Origin: Schizochytrium sp. CCTCC M209059
Lineage: Eukaryota > Sar > Bigyra > Thraustochytrida > Thraustochytriidae
Assembly: GCA_000818945.1 (NCBI GenBank)
Contig: KN805373.1
Coordinates: 1,064,141 to 1,128,140 of the forward strand
Direction of reading: 5' to 3'
DNA: 64,000 nt
Of this stretch, positions 26,785 to 36,657 are shown in pieces (the first letter of the stretch is position 1; every line of letters starts with the position of its first letter). Both the position numbers and the translations under genes were made by a program. The notes below the pieces were generated by a model. That model was not told the origin of the DNA, made no database searches, and saw nothing but the letters and a program-made list of their open reading frames with translations.

Positions 26785-27631
26785 GGCCGCGGTTTTCCTG
26801 GTTCACGGATCTTCGCTGGCGTTGGCCAGCGCGGGCCTAGCAGTCCGCGGCGACGCCACTCGCTGCAATAACAGAATGGCGCAGGAGGGAAAAGAAAAGA
26901 TGGGATGGAACGAGCGCGGTTTGTGCACAGGTCGTTGATCTTTCCTTTACTTGAGGATGGTTGGGCTTGCGGCCCCTAATCGCAAGTCTCGAGAGTTTGA
27001 GTGCCTTGGATCCGTTGAACATGTAGTCAGTCAGCTCACCTCAGCACCAGCCGCGAGATTGCAACTCCGGAACGGACCGCCGAGAGCTACTGCCGCTCCT
27101 ACGACTCGATGAACGTAACTGCGACGAAGGCAGGACCTCTCGCGAGCGGGGACTGACTCGTGGTTGTGTGGAATAGGAAAGGGTAAGGTTATGAAGCCGA
27201 CAAGTAAGACCAAACGTCCACATTAGGTGGAGGGCGCCACACAAGGCGCTGTGAGGAAGAGGAGGAGGAGGAGGAGGAGGAGAATTAGAAGGAGGCTTTG
27301 CAACCTTGCACACATCACAGCAAGAAAGCGAAGAAAAGCAAAGAAAAGCATAGCAACAGGTATAGATTGCTGTGTCAGGCGCCAGCGGCGCTGAAAAGGC
27401 GCGGCAAAGACTGAGGCGCGCGAACAACAATCAGCCTTTGGCATTGGCAGCGAGCTTGCAAACGCAAGCTTGCGAGAGACTAGCTTTGACCATCTGAATG
27501 GCGTGACAGCAACAGCGGAGAAAGAGACGCAGACGTAGACGCAGGCGCAACCGCGGACGCTGACGCTGACGCTGACGTAAACACGAACGCCAGCTTGGCC
27601 TTGATTCTTTTGGAGAAAAAAAGGCAGGGCC
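26785..27631. other. Divergent promoter region, OB-fold-like / GPR180-like
   Basis: About 850 bp. It contains a GGAGGA-type repeat at 27258-27285, an AAGAAAAGC direct repeat near 27329-27350, and (GACGCT)n near 27557-27576. Short frames are low complexity. It should hold promoters of both flanking genes. Confidence 0.45.
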
Positions 27632-29155
27632 ATGCAATGGCGTTCTTTTCTTCTGACGATTGCCGCCTGCCTCGTGCAGCGCAGCGCAGCGGTACAAAAG
27701 TCTGGAACCACGCGCGAATCTACTTCGTGGGTATTTCTGGAGAAGTTCATCTTTTCCGAGGGCAAGGGAATAGTAGAGCTCGAGGCAGTATACCCAGCAA
27801 GTCTTCCGCTTACTCTGGCCTTGTACTTTCTAGACTCTGACAGTGGCGACAACGAGGTGGAAACCTGGCGTAGAACCGTAAATGGCCCACTCACATGCTC
27901 CGAAAAGCTCGCGGCCGCTGATTATGCGATGCTCTTGAAACAGGACTCGGCTGGCGTGACCCAATATGATGAGCTCGTAATGAAAGGCGAGGCCTATATT
28001 CACGTAAAGTATTACGCAGACTTTGTGACGCTTCGACCGCGTTTTCTCTTTGCTGCACTCGGTAGCTGCGCTTTTGAGGAGCCATGTGGAATCTATGGGT
28101 GCGACGCCGACCTGGACGTATCGTGGGCGTTGAAGTTGCAAAACGGAGATGGTCTATTATCAGGCCTGAATGCAGGCGAGACGGGCATTGCATGCGTCTC
28201 ACTCACATTCGCGGCCGTCTACGCCTTGTGGACCATCACGTACTTAATTCCCGTCCTTCGCAAGCTCATTAGGTTGTGCAAACTTCACACAACAGTTCTC
28301 ATCTTATTAACGTCTATCTGTGCGCAGTCAGCGTCTCTGCTTCTTGGAGCATTTGCTACGTTTCTGACTGCTCACACGGGAAAGCGAAGCTGGCGATTAG
28401 TACTTTTTGCCGACCTCGCTCATGTGCTCGCCGATACCCTCACGCTTCTTCTGTGCAACTTGCTCGCCAAGGGATGGACTATTGTCGCGCGCAAGGTGTC
28501 GGCGAAAGGTCGTGTGCGACTGACTGCATTTGTGGGAGTTTTCTTTTCCGTGTCTGCGCTCTCGACTCTCTATTTCGATCTTTACGTCCCCAAACAGGAC
28601 CTGGCATACATTTACGATTCCGGGGCAGGTTTCTTGTTGCTTTTTATGCGCCTCGTTTCATTTTTATGGGTACAAAGGGCAGTCCAGATCACTTTGAGCC
28701 GCTACCAGGCCAAGCGACGCTTTTATGGGAAGTTTAGATCTCTCGCCGGATTGTGGATGCTGGCTGTGCCTTTCACAGTGGCTGCGTTGCGAGGGGCTCC
28801 GCCGTATAAACGTTGGACTGTCGTCTTTGGGATTGAAACTCTTGTGATGATGTTCTTTCAATTAGGATTGGCCATGCTCTACAATCCCGACGGGGTCTTT
28901 GGCAGCTCATTCCCCTTTCACGCGACAACGACGCACATGATCATTCCACCAAAGGGCCCTCCTTCAAGTGCAGCACGCGCTGCGAACAAAAATCGAGACA
29001 TTTCGCGTGCAATCGACTTTTCCATGCTTTTAGCGTGCGATATGATGCGTTACCTAGAAGAAATTGACCCTGCAGAAAAACGACTATTGCAACACGACGA
29101 GGATCTCCCAGGCGTGCCGCAGCGCAACAATTGGACACCTGTTTGGCAAGCTTGA
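27632..29155 (+). CDS. GPR180/TMEM145-like seven-transmembrane receptor
   Basis: A 507-residue membrane protein. MQWRSFLLTIAACLVQRSAA is a signal peptide. A lumenal domain of about 160 residues (VFLEKFIFSEGKGIVELEA..., FLFAALGSCAFEEPCGIYGC with paired cysteines) precedes a seven-helix region from about residue 188. Helices carry family-like stretches such as ACVSLTFAAVYALWTITYLIP, LADTLTLLLCNLLAKGWTIV and FLLLFMRLVSFLWVQRAVQ; the LLAKGWTI motif is typical of the GPR180/TMEM145 family (GpcrRhopsn4). The tail is cytosolic with acidic residues. Family members act in the secretory pathway or as TGF-beta-associated receptors in animals; the role in a protist is unknown. Start chosen because it creates the signal peptide. 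Confidence 0.75.
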   Translation: MQWRSFLLTIAACLVQRSAAVQKSGTTRESTSWVFLEKFIFSEGKGIVELEAVYPASLPLTLALYFLDSDSGDNEVETWRRTVNGPLTCSEKLAAADYAMLLKQDSAGVTQYDELVMKGEAYIHVKYYADFVTLRPRFLFAALGSCAFEEPCGIYGCDADLDVSWALKLQNGDGLLSGLNAGETGIACVSLTFAAVYALWTITYLIPVLRKLIRLCKLHTTVLILLTSICAQSASLLLGAFATFLTAHTGKRSWRLVLFADLAHVLADTLTLLLCNLLAKGWTIVARKVSAKGRVRLTAFVGVFFSVSALSTLYFDLYVPKQDLAYIYDSGAGFLLLFMRLVSFLWVQRAVQITLSRYQAKRRFYGKFRSLAGLWMLAVPFTVAALRGAPPYKRWTVVFGIETLVMMFFQLGLAMLYNPDGVFGSSFPFHATTTHMIIPPKGPPSSAARAANKNRDISRAIDFSMLLACDMMRYLEEIDPAEKRLLQHDEDLPGVPQRNNWTPVWQA

Positions 29156-29241
29156 AAGTGCCAGTGAATCGCTTTCGTTGATTATGACACAGTAAATCCG
29201 AGGGGAACAAGCATCAGGGCAAGCAGTTTGATCAAAACGAC

Positions 29242-29475
29242 ATAATATTATTGATACATTTGCACTGATTGTTCACACGAAAAAGAAGGCTTTCCATCGT
29301 CAATCCCAATACGGTATTTACGTTCGCCGCGGACATGGGTGAAGCGCTGCACGTGTTTCTTCTTCCCGGCGAACGACATTGCAGACAACAAAAGACTGAA
29401 GCATCTTCGTGCTTGACATGATGAAAGAAAACTGCGCACAAGATTGCAATGATCACACTCGAAGCGAGGAAAGTC
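29242..29475 (-). pseudogene. Decayed duplicate of the 3' end of the neighbouring unknown gene
   Basis: Base-by-base the stretch resembles 29531-29765, the last ~75 codons of the next gene: both share TATTATTxATA..TTTGCA, GAAGCGCTGC, and TTGACATGA followed by AACTxCGCGCAxxA..., in the same order and spacing. On the minus strand a short translation keeps PRFE..., QRFTHVRGERKY against the parent's GRFE..., QRFIRVCNENEY. It has indels and many substitutions and carries no start or upstream body, so it is a tandem relic lying in the parent's 3' flank. Confidence 0.65.
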
Positions 29476-29545
29476 AACGTGCGCGAGACGCTGGGCTTCA
29501 TTCGAAAGAATCAAAAAACATTATTCATATATTTGCATTCATTGG

Positions 29546-31840
29546 TCACATGGACAAGAGATCATCGGCAATGTCAAGAAGCTCGTGGTATTCATTTTCG
29601 TTGCAGACACGAATGAAGCGCTGCGCAATTTCAGCAATAGTGTCGCGTGTTTGGTCCTGGCGAACAATGTCAAAGGAGACGTGCGATTGGAGCATCTCCT
29701 TGTTTGACATGACAAAAACTTCGCGCACAATCTCGAAGCGGCCGCCCTCGGAACGAGGAAACGCACCGTGCACGACGCATTGCAAGACACGGTGACCATC
29801 GCGCGTGAATTTGGAGCAGCGATATTTGCAGGGAATCGAAGGCATACCCAAAGGAACAACGTAAGGAATCTCGAACTCATGGTCCTTTCCATCAAAACGA
29901 AAGAGGAATTCCGCATTGCTCATGAGCTTCTTGACTCCTTGAATGAGTACCCAGTCTTGTGACATGGTCACGCGGAATCTCGAGAGCATGCTGCGTACGG
30001 TCTGGAAGATGAAAACTGGATACCCATGTACTTGTAGAATTTTGTGCACGACCTGCGCGTCATCTTCGTCCTGGCCGGTGTTGACCCAGTTTCCACTGAC
30101 GTCAAAGTCGGGATGGGCTGGCTGTTGATTCGGCGGAAATGACGAGGGGCGCGTCTCGCTGCGTAAACGGCGCAAAAAGTTGAGCTTAAAGGCAGCAAAC
30201 CGCTGCGTAGGTTCCACTTCGCTCTCCTTGGGTGTAAAAACACCCTCGCTTCGCGGGAGCACGGATGACTCCTTTTCGAGATCGCGCTGGAAGCTTTCCA
30301 TGGAAATACCGCGCGACAACAGGTAGCCCTCGATGTGCATTTGGACGACGTCGACGAACTGACGAAAGAGCCAGGAAAGATTATCCTCGCTCATTTGAAC
30401 GAGTGCGTTGGACTGGAAAAAGTCGTCAATGGCCTGCGTAAAGGATTCCTCTTCCTGTAGGTAAGCTGCGAGATCCGCGGCGACACTGCGCACCGGATTT
30501 TCGCGCTTGATGTGACGATGGTTAAACGAAGGTGACGAGGGCGTGGACGACGATCGGCTCGCAACACTTCCCTGGCTCTGTGCATTCTCGAGACCCGAAA
30601 AGATGTCTCCATCATCCATGAGAGTGTTAATGTCAAAGCCACAAACAATGCCGCCGAGAAGATTGGAGGAAAAGTCTTCGATCGCGCTGTCAGCGGCGCC
30701 GACCAAAAGGCTACCCTCGCGAATTTGGTCGGGCCCCGCTTCTTCGCCGCCTTGTTGTTTGAACTCGTGAGCTCCGTCTTCTTCCTCTTCCTCTTCCTCT
30801 TCTTCGACGATCCGATCGGGCTTGCCTCGAAAACAGCTGAACTCCATGAGCTTGAGGAGCGCACTCTGCGGGAGCATCGTTTGGCCGTGCGAGATGGATG
30901 AGATGCGTCGTCGCATCGTGGCTCGAAACTCGAGCAGGTCACTCTCACGGCGGTCCAGAGCGTGGACGGTCGGAGAAGAGATTGTGGAATTTGACGGTGA
31001 CTGCGGATCGGCCGTCTTCCGCTTGCGTCCCTCCCACAGAGGAGGCGACGCTTCCCGCGGCGGCGAGGACGATGACGCTGACGGCGACGCCGAGGCGGAT
31101 ACCGACACAGATGCGGATGCGGATGCGGATGCGGGTGCGGAAGAGGATGTTGAGACCGCGGCCTCCGCGACCTCCGCGGTCTCTGCAGACAGTTCGCGCA
31201 GGGCAGGCGGAGCGGAGGAGAACGCTGCAGGGACGGGCTGAAAATTAGCCGTGGGCTTGCGTTGCCTCCGACGGCAGAAGATCTGAAAGGAAGGCGAGTC
31301 GAAGGATCCAACATTTTGCATTGAAACCCCGTCGTCAAGCATTTCAAAGACGTAGGTCCGCATCACATGAAAGTTGTTGCAGGTGTGCTTGTTGCTTGCC
31401 CACTGGTAGTGCCAGCCCATGCGTTCGGCGTTGATCACAATTGTGATGCTGCCATCGTAAACGTTGAGACGTCTTGAACCGGCCTTTTCAAAGCCATTCT
31501 CATCAAAATCGACCTCGCCCTGGTACACGTTGCCTCGCATCCACGGGAGGACGGGGTTCTGCCTGTTCCTCTCTTTCTTGACGGCCTCGGCTTCCGCGAG
31601 GATATCGCCGACCTGGATCTCGGGCACGTCGACGGCGCCCTCGAACTGGGCCCATACCCGAAGCTGCGCTGGGTCAGCCTTGCAGTGCCTCCCAAGGATT
31701 TTCACCTGCTGCCCACAGAACCCGGACGCGATGTGTTTCGTGGCGTGGCACAGCGGGAAGCATCGCAGGTTCTTGCGGCCCGTCTGTTTGTTGTTGCGCT
31801 GGTATTTGTCCTTGAACGCCGTCACATACTGGAGCTGCAT
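29546..31840 (-). CDS. Large unknown protein, possible nuclear/regulatory
   Basis: A 764-residue product that I do not recognise. The N-terminal ~195 residues are ordered: a Cys-containing basic start (GRKNLRCFPLCHATKHIASGFCGQQV), then DPAQLRVWAQFEGA, then RLNVYDGSITIVINAERMGWHYQWASNKHTCNNFHVMRTYVFEM, then SPSFQIFCRRRQRKP. The middle (about 195-500) is Ser/Ala/Glu-rich with a RKRK motif and an EEEEEEEE run. The C-terminal ~180 residues, from about SGNWVNTGQDED to the end, form a second ordered domain rich in alternating hydrophobics (FEIPYVVPLGMPSIPCKYRCSKFTRDGHRVLQCVVHG), resembling a lipid-binding or START-like beta-barrel in style only. Its 5' end abuts the assembly gap, so the ATG at 31840 may not be the true start. 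Confidence 0.6.
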   Translation of the reverse strand: MQLQYVTAFKDKYQRNNKQTGRKNLRCFPLCHATKHIASGFCGQQVKILGRHCKADPAQLRVWAQFEGAVDVPEIQVGDILAEAEAVKKERNRQNPVLPWMRGNVYQGEVDFDENGFEKAGSRRLNVYDGSITIVINAERMGWHYQWASNKHTCNNFHVMRTYVFEMLDDGVSMQNVGSFDSPSFQIFCRRRQRKPTANFQPVPAAFSSAPPALRELSAETAEVAEAAVSTSSSAPASASASASVSVSASASPSASSSSPPREASPPLWEGRKRKTADPQSPSNSTISSPTVHALDRRESDLLEFRATMRRRISSISHGQTMLPQSALLKLMEFSCFRGKPDRIVEEEEEEEEEDGAHEFKQQGGEEAGPDQIREGSLLVGAADSAIEDFSSNLLGGIVCGFDINTLMDDGDIFSGLENAQSQGSVASRSSSTPSSPSFNHRHIKRENPVRSVAADLAAYLQEEESFTQAIDDFFQSNALVQMSEDNLSWLFRQFVDVVQMHIEGYLLSRGISMESFQRDLEKESSVLPRSEGVFTPKESEVEPTQRFAAFKLNFLRRLRSETRPSSFPPNQQPAHPDFDVSGNWVNTGQDEDDAQVVHKILQVHGYPVFIFQTVRSMLSRFRVTMSQDWVLIQGVKKLMSNAEFLFRFDGKDHEFEIPYVVPLGMPSIPCKYRCSKFTRDGHRVLQCVVHGAFPRSEGGRFEIVREVFVMSNKEMLQSHVSFDIVRQDQTRDTIAEIAQRFIRVCNENEYHELLDIADDLLSM

Positions 31841-31913
31841 GTTCGTTCGGCCGCCGCCGGGCCGCTGGCTCTCCTCGCCCGGACGCCGCGCCGCGACCCG
31901 CCCGCCTGCCTGC

Positions 31914-32023
31914 NNNNNNNNNNNNNNNNNNNNNNNNNNNNNNNNNNNNNNNNNNNNNNNNNNNNNNNNNNNNNNNNNNNNNNNNNNNNNNNNNNNNNNN
32001 NNNNNNNNNNNNNNNNNNNNNNN
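31914..32023. other. Assembly gap (110 N)
   Basis: A run of unknown bases flanked by GCCTGCCTGC and GGCGGCGGCGGCGG, i.e. simple repeats that probably broke the assembly. The region around it (31841-32597) is GC-rich with no trustworthy gene; frames that cross the N run are artefacts. Confidence 0.98.
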
Positions 32024-32597
32024 GGCGGCGGCGGCGGCAGGTCTGGTCGGCCGGGGCCTGGCCGGGTCGGGCCTGCGCTGCGCGGCGTCGGCGCGGCGCG
32101 CTCGAGGTCGGGAGCCGGGCTCGGGGTTTGGTGGCGCCGAGGGGGCGCCGCGCGCGGACTCGTAGCAGCGCTCCCGCGCAGCGACGAGCAGGCGGGTCCC
32201 GTATGCGCGCGCCCCCGCCGCGTGCCGCCGCAGGAGAGGGCGGCGGGAGGGGGGCCACGGGACCCGGGGAGACAGCCGCTGGGCGGTCGGTCGCTCGGCT
32301 CACTCGGCACACTCGCGTGTGTCGATCGACGGAGAAGAAGAAGCGGCGGGAGTCAAGGATGTCGTCGCGCGGGTCTGCGAAGGCTTGTGCGAGGAGGGGG
32401 TTCACGGCGCGCGGACGGTGTCGCTCGCGGATACCATGACTGGCTGGCCTGTGGGGTGTGTGAGTGAGAGCGTAAAGCTAGCGTTTGGGTTTACCTACGG
32501 AAGTTATCTTCAGTCGTGGAAGCTGCTGGCACGGCTGGCGCGGTTGGCGTGGCGCGGCCGCACACCACAACCTTTGGCGATGTCCACGATCAGTTGT

Positions 32598-34148
32598 TTA
32601 GGCAGAGCGGCGTCGAAGCCGTATGTTGGGAAAGGTCGCCGGCGTGCGCAGCGTCGAGAATTTGTCCAAAGGCACGGGCGCCGACCGCTCAGCGGGGTCG
32701 AGAATGAGCTCATAGCGCTTAACAAGCTCGCAGACGACCATGCGAAGCTCCAGCTCGGCAGCACGGCGACCCAGACAGGAATGACCACCGCTGCCAAAGT
32801 TGTCCTTTGACATGGGTGAATCCATCTTTGCCGCCATAGGACAGCCTTTGCGGGCGCGGATGTTCTCGCGGAGGAAGCGATCCGGCTTAAACTGGTCAGC
32901 GTCGGCATTGTACGTGACATCGCGACTCGCGTCAAGGGGGTTCATTAGCATCGTTGTGCCGGCCGGAACATGGATGCGCGAGCTGGGCAGCACGACATCA
33001 TACGTTAGGGAGCGCATTCCCACGCCGCCGACTGTCGGATAGACACGGGTCGTCTCTCGAATGAAAGCCTCCAGATAGGGCATTTTTACGCTCTTGCTGT
33101 AAGCAGCGTCATGGGCGAGATTGGACGCGATTTCCTCGTACAGCTTTGCTTGCTCTTCGGGATGCCGAGCTAGCGAAATGAGCATCCATTGCAATAAAAC
33201 CTTTGTTGTGCCAATCGCTGCGGTGAAGAGCTGCGACATGAGATGTTCGAGCTGCGTGAGCGAAAAGTTTTGCTCATCTCGCAGATCTTTGAACCAGCAA
33301 TTGGGCAGGTCGTCGCGCGCAAAGAGCTCCTGGATTGCCGGCGAAGTAACGTCGATGATCCGATTGTACGCGTCGTGAAGCTTTTCTCGCGAGTCCCGAG
33401 GGAGTAAGATGGAGGGTTGGAATTCGATCTGCAAGGCGAGATCGAGCGCTGACTTCTCGAGCGAGAGGATTTCCTTCATGGGGTCAGTACAGTTGGGATC
33501 CGTCGTTTGTCTGCTCTTTCCGATAGAAAGACTGCAGAACATGTCAAACGTGGCGTGCATTGACCACTTGGCCATATCTGAACCCTCGTAATGCTCTACT
33601 TGATCGACTGCGTCGCGAGCTGCCTTGTACACCACGTCTTCGTACTTGAAGACCGCATCGGAGTTGATGCCGGGGTGAAGCATTTTGCGCGTGCGTTGCC
33701 ACTTTTCGCCCTCTGACGTCATGGCGTATGGGAGATTGTCAGCTCCATCGCCAGCCTTTTCGATCCAGAACTCATCTTGAGACCGCAGCTTGCTCCCAAT
33801 TGTCTCGGCGTTCTCGCTTTGATAAATGAAGCGCAGATCTGCATGGTCGAAGATATGCAGCATGGTCTTTCCTGCAAGTGTCTTGGTCCGCGCTACGCCG
33901 TGCTCGCGCCCGTACTTTTCATATATGTACTCGTGGCATCCACATGTGCCGTACATTGCGATGAGCGGTGTATGCAGGTAGCCGGGGCCGGGTGCATCGT
34001 CGAGGGCAATCACAGGCTTTTCGTCTTGCGTACTGGCAGCCGCGGCGCTTGCCGTTGACTTGAGATGATTCCACGCCCATTGTGCGGGCCGACGCGGTGC
34101 TGCTTTGCCCAAGAACAGTTTCGCTGGCGTGTTGTGCATTCTCATCAT
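32598..34148 (-). CDS. Cytochrome P450 (paralogue 1 of 3)
   Basis: A 516-residue P450. The N-terminus (MMRMHNTPAKLFLGKAAPRRPAQWAW) looks like a mitochondrial presequence, without the usual microsomal membrane anchor. Conserved P450 elements are in order: the DAPGPGYLHTPLIAMYG entry, a GEKWQRTRKML helix C, an I-helix region LFTAAIGTTKVLLQW, ExxR as ETTR near 363, a PERF-equivalent FKPDRFLREN, and the heme loop FGSGGHSCLGRR with its Cys ligand near 456. The I-helix keeps the G-T-T pair. The layout and presequence resemble the mitochondrial CYP11/27 style, but substrate cannot be told. Two close paralogues lie upstream on the same strand, so tandem duplication is evident. Confidence 0.92.
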   Translation of the reverse strand: MMRMHNTPAKLFLGKAAPRRPAQWAWNHLKSTASAAAASTQDEKPVIALDDAPGPGYLHTPLIAMYGTCGCHEYIYEKYGREHGVARTKTLAGKTMLHIFDHADLRFIYQSENAETIGSKLRSQDEFWIEKAGDGADNLPYAMTSEGEKWQRTRKMLHPGINSDAVFKYEDVVYKAARDAVDQVEHYEGSDMAKWSMHATFDMFCSLSIGKSRQTTDPNCTDPMKEILSLEKSALDLALQIEFQPSILLPRDSREKLHDAYNRIIDVTSPAIQELFARDDLPNCWFKDLRDEQNFSLTQLEHLMSQLFTAAIGTTKVLLQWMLISLARHPEEQAKLYEEIASNLAHDAAYSKSVKMPYLEAFIRETTRVYPTVGGVGMRSLTYDVVLPSSRIHVPAGTTMLMNPLDASRDVTYNADADQFKPDRFLRENIRARKGCPMAAKMDSPMSKDNFGSGGHSCLGRRAAELELRMVVCELVKRYELILDPAERSAPVPLDKFSTLRTPATFPNIRLRRRSA

Positions 34149-34865
34149 CGTCGTCGTCCGGTACGTACGCGCGTGGCTTTCTTCTCTTTTCTTTTTCCTT
34201 CACTGGCACCCCCTGCCGCTGCTCGATGCTCGCGCAGCCTGAGCTAGTCGCCCACGGCGGTGAGCGTGAGGACGAGGGAGGAAAGAACGGGCGAGATGGA
34301 GGTCTGCTTGTTTGGCTGCCCGACAACGTTCAGAGAAGGCGACGTTGATGGTTCAAGGAACTTGGAGGTGGGCCGCATTTATTTTCGTGTATACAATATT
34401 TAGTTGTCGGCAAAGTCGCAATCAAAGCCGCACAGTACACACGCAGGATGGCCCTTCATATTAATCATTGCAAAACCTTGAAAAAATGTGAAAAGTTTAA
34501 AAATTGCTCATTTGCTGCCTGCGCGCTTGGCGCGCGGTACCCCTTGTTCCCATTCCCTTTGTTCCCTGTGTAAAACCGCCAAAGATCGCGACTCGTTTCA
34601 GGAAGTGGGCCGACTCTACCCCAGAGCTCCGACTGTATCTCCACTGGGCCAGGAGGCACCTGGGGGGGTGGCACAGTGCCTACGTGCGCCCGGGAGGGGG
34701 TTCCGGACGGTTTCGGGACGGACGCAGGCATCCGGACGGGCCGGGCACGATGCACCCGGGACCGGTTCCCGGACGCAGGACGGGCGGGAGAATGAATGAA
34801 AGAACGGGCGAGGGCAAGAGGAGCGAGCGAGAGAGAACAAAAGGAACAAAAAGACAGAACATGGT
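34149..34865. other. Intergenic region upstream of P450-1
   Basis: About 720 bp with an AT-rich block (34375-34500, including a GTATAC palindrome near 34390) that may act as the P450-1 promoter. A CGGGA-rich stretch (34680-34790) follows. No gene seen. Confidence 0.45.
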
Positions 34866-36311
34866 TTAAACAGGGAGCATAAGGTCTCGTGTCGTTGTGT
34901 CATTGAAGTCGAACTTAAGCAGGTATTTGTTCCATTGCCTTCGGATGCGGGCCTTGATCATGCGGCGGATGACGCCGGCGCACCGTCTCTGGTTTCGCTC
35001 GGCGCTCAATCGGTCAAGAATATCACCGTGGATACTGTTCAGATGATCAGCACGGAGCCCCATGAAATCGGAGGCGAAGTCCTTGACAAGGGCCTCGGAA
35101 TCAAAGTTGATACGGAAGACGGCACTGTGTTGGTACTCTTGGTAGGCAACCCCTTTGACCCCCTTTGAAGTTGTTGGCCGAGACCTATTCAGGGCATCGA
35201 CGGAGTCCTTTCCCGAAGAAGATGCATCGGATGAGTCCGAGTCAGCTTCGTCCTGCGAGGCTGGGCCCGAGCCCAGTCTTGATGGCGATGGAGGCCCCTG
35301 TGACCCATAATTGATTCTGCCGTGCTCATCTCGCTGCGACTGCATAGACTTTGTCATATAGCGCATAAGAAAGTTGGTGCAAGAGCTAGGGTTTTCCGCA
35401 AGCGCCCAGGAGAACCCGACCTGGTCTGCCCATTTTTCGAGGGCCACGACAAACACCCTCGAAATGGAGGCGTTTCCGTCTGCGAGAACGCGCTTGGCCC
35501 AAGCCTCCCCAAGCTTGGTTGCTTCTCGACGGATCGGCAGCGGCGAGGCGCTCGCAATCGACCTTTCCCCGACGGCGATGTTGAACAAGGGCTGTTTTGT
35601 GTTCTCGTGAATGGCCAATGAATCCCGAGGCAGCTCGACCAACTCAACAAAGAGGGGTGAGTTGTCTAGCATCTCTGTGCGTGCCGTTCGCGTTCGAGGG
35701 CGCGCTTTGCGTTTCGAAAGGGTGAGCCGTGATTCTTCTTGCGCTGCGCGCGCTAGAGCCAGCTCCTTTTCCAGCTCTTCGAATTTGAATTGGAGGGCGG
35801 TGATCTTTTCCGTGAGATGGTGATACGCTTCGAAGGGCAGGCACTTGCCGTGGCCATGATCATACGGGGGTAAAACTTTGTCCGCTCCGAGATCCCGCTC
35901 GCGCTGCCGCGAGCGAGGCATGTAGCGGGCGTAGTCCTCGTTCACGTCCCCATGGTCGAGTGTGTCGCGGCGTCGTTTCGGTCGATCGGCTTGTGAAAAT
36001 GGCTCCGTCGGGGAAGTCTGGTGCAATTGCAGTCGCTGTGTCGCCTGCGCTTGTGATTGTTCCGTCGGGGCAAAATGCTGGTCAGGAAGAGGTGGCGGTC
36101 CGCCGGTGGTGTCATGGAGGCGGCGCTGTAGCTGCTGCTTCAGTTCGAGGAAACGAAGGAGGGAGGTGGAATCGGATGGCGCCTGCTGCTGCTGCGCCTG
36201 CTGCTGCTGCGCCTGCTGCGCCTGTCGCGCCTGCTGCGCCTGCTGCTGCTGCGCCTGCTGCTGCTGCTGCTGCGCCTGCTGCGCCTGCTGCGCCGTCTTG
36301 AACGGGATCAT
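34866..36311 (-). CDS. Gln-rich coiled-coil protein, unknown
   Basis: A 481-residue product beginning MIPFKTAQQAQQAQ; this is the first ATG in the frame. Residues about 6-55 are Gln/Ala repeats. Then come a Pro/Gln-rich stretch, a basic RPKRRRD motif, and a heptad-like helix AYHHLTEKITALQFKFEELEKELALARAAQEE (about 175-210) that suggests a coiled coil. It is followed by an ordered part (LFNIAVGERSIASASPLPIRREATKLGEAWAKRVL, ...FVVALEKWADQVGFSWALAENPSS), an acidic Ser-rich linker, and a basic C-terminus (IRRMIKARIRRQWNKYL). Not recognised; the bZIP-like basic-helix arrangement hints at a nuclear protein but the spacing is not convincing. Confidence 0.55.
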   Translation of the reverse strand: MIPFKTAQQAQQAQQQQQQAQQQQAQQARQAQQAQQQQAQQQQAPSDSTSLLRFLELKQQLQRRLHDTTGGPPPLPDQHFAPTEQSQAQATQRLQLHQTSPTEPFSQADRPKRRRDTLDHGDVNEDYARYMPRSRQRERDLGADKVLPPYDHGHGKCLPFEAYHHLTEKITALQFKFEELEKELALARAAQEESRLTLSKRKARPRTRTARTEMLDNSPLFVELVELPRDSLAIHENTKQPLFNIAVGERSIASASPLPIRREATKLGEAWAKRVLADGNASISRVFVVALEKWADQVGFSWALAENPSSCTNFLMRYMTKSMQSQRDEHGRINYGSQGPPSPSRLGSGPASQDEADSDSSDASSSGKDSVDALNRSRPTTSKGVKGVAYQEYQHSAVFRINFDSEALVKDFASDFMGLRADHLNSIHGDILDRLSAERNQRRCAGVIRRMIKARIRRQWNKYLLKFDFNDTTTRDLMLPV

Positions 36312-36657
36312 CACACCCCTCTTTTCTTTTTCACGCCCTACTTTCAAGGTTTGGTTGGCCGCGTTTTCCTGTTGTTCTTTTACTGGTCTGAGATTGGAAC
36401 TAAATCGGAACGAGTGCAGTTTGACACTTGTCTTTCCCGTGTTTGATGCGGACGCGGGGCATGGGACACCGATCGGTAGCCAGGGTAAAAGGTGTATTAT
36501 ACACCCCTTTTCCGGCCCTGACAGCTCTATTGGCACTTCTGGAACAATGTAAAGCCATCTGATTTGTTTGTAATACAAGACTCTTGGGTGTAGTTAAGGA
36601 AATTTTAAAAACTGGTCAATTCCCCCTCCTTCTTCAGGGGCACCGGGGAAACACGGG

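Noticed and set aside
31674..32467. Frames that run through the N gap
   Set aside because: The unknown bases are translated as X, so these are artefacts.
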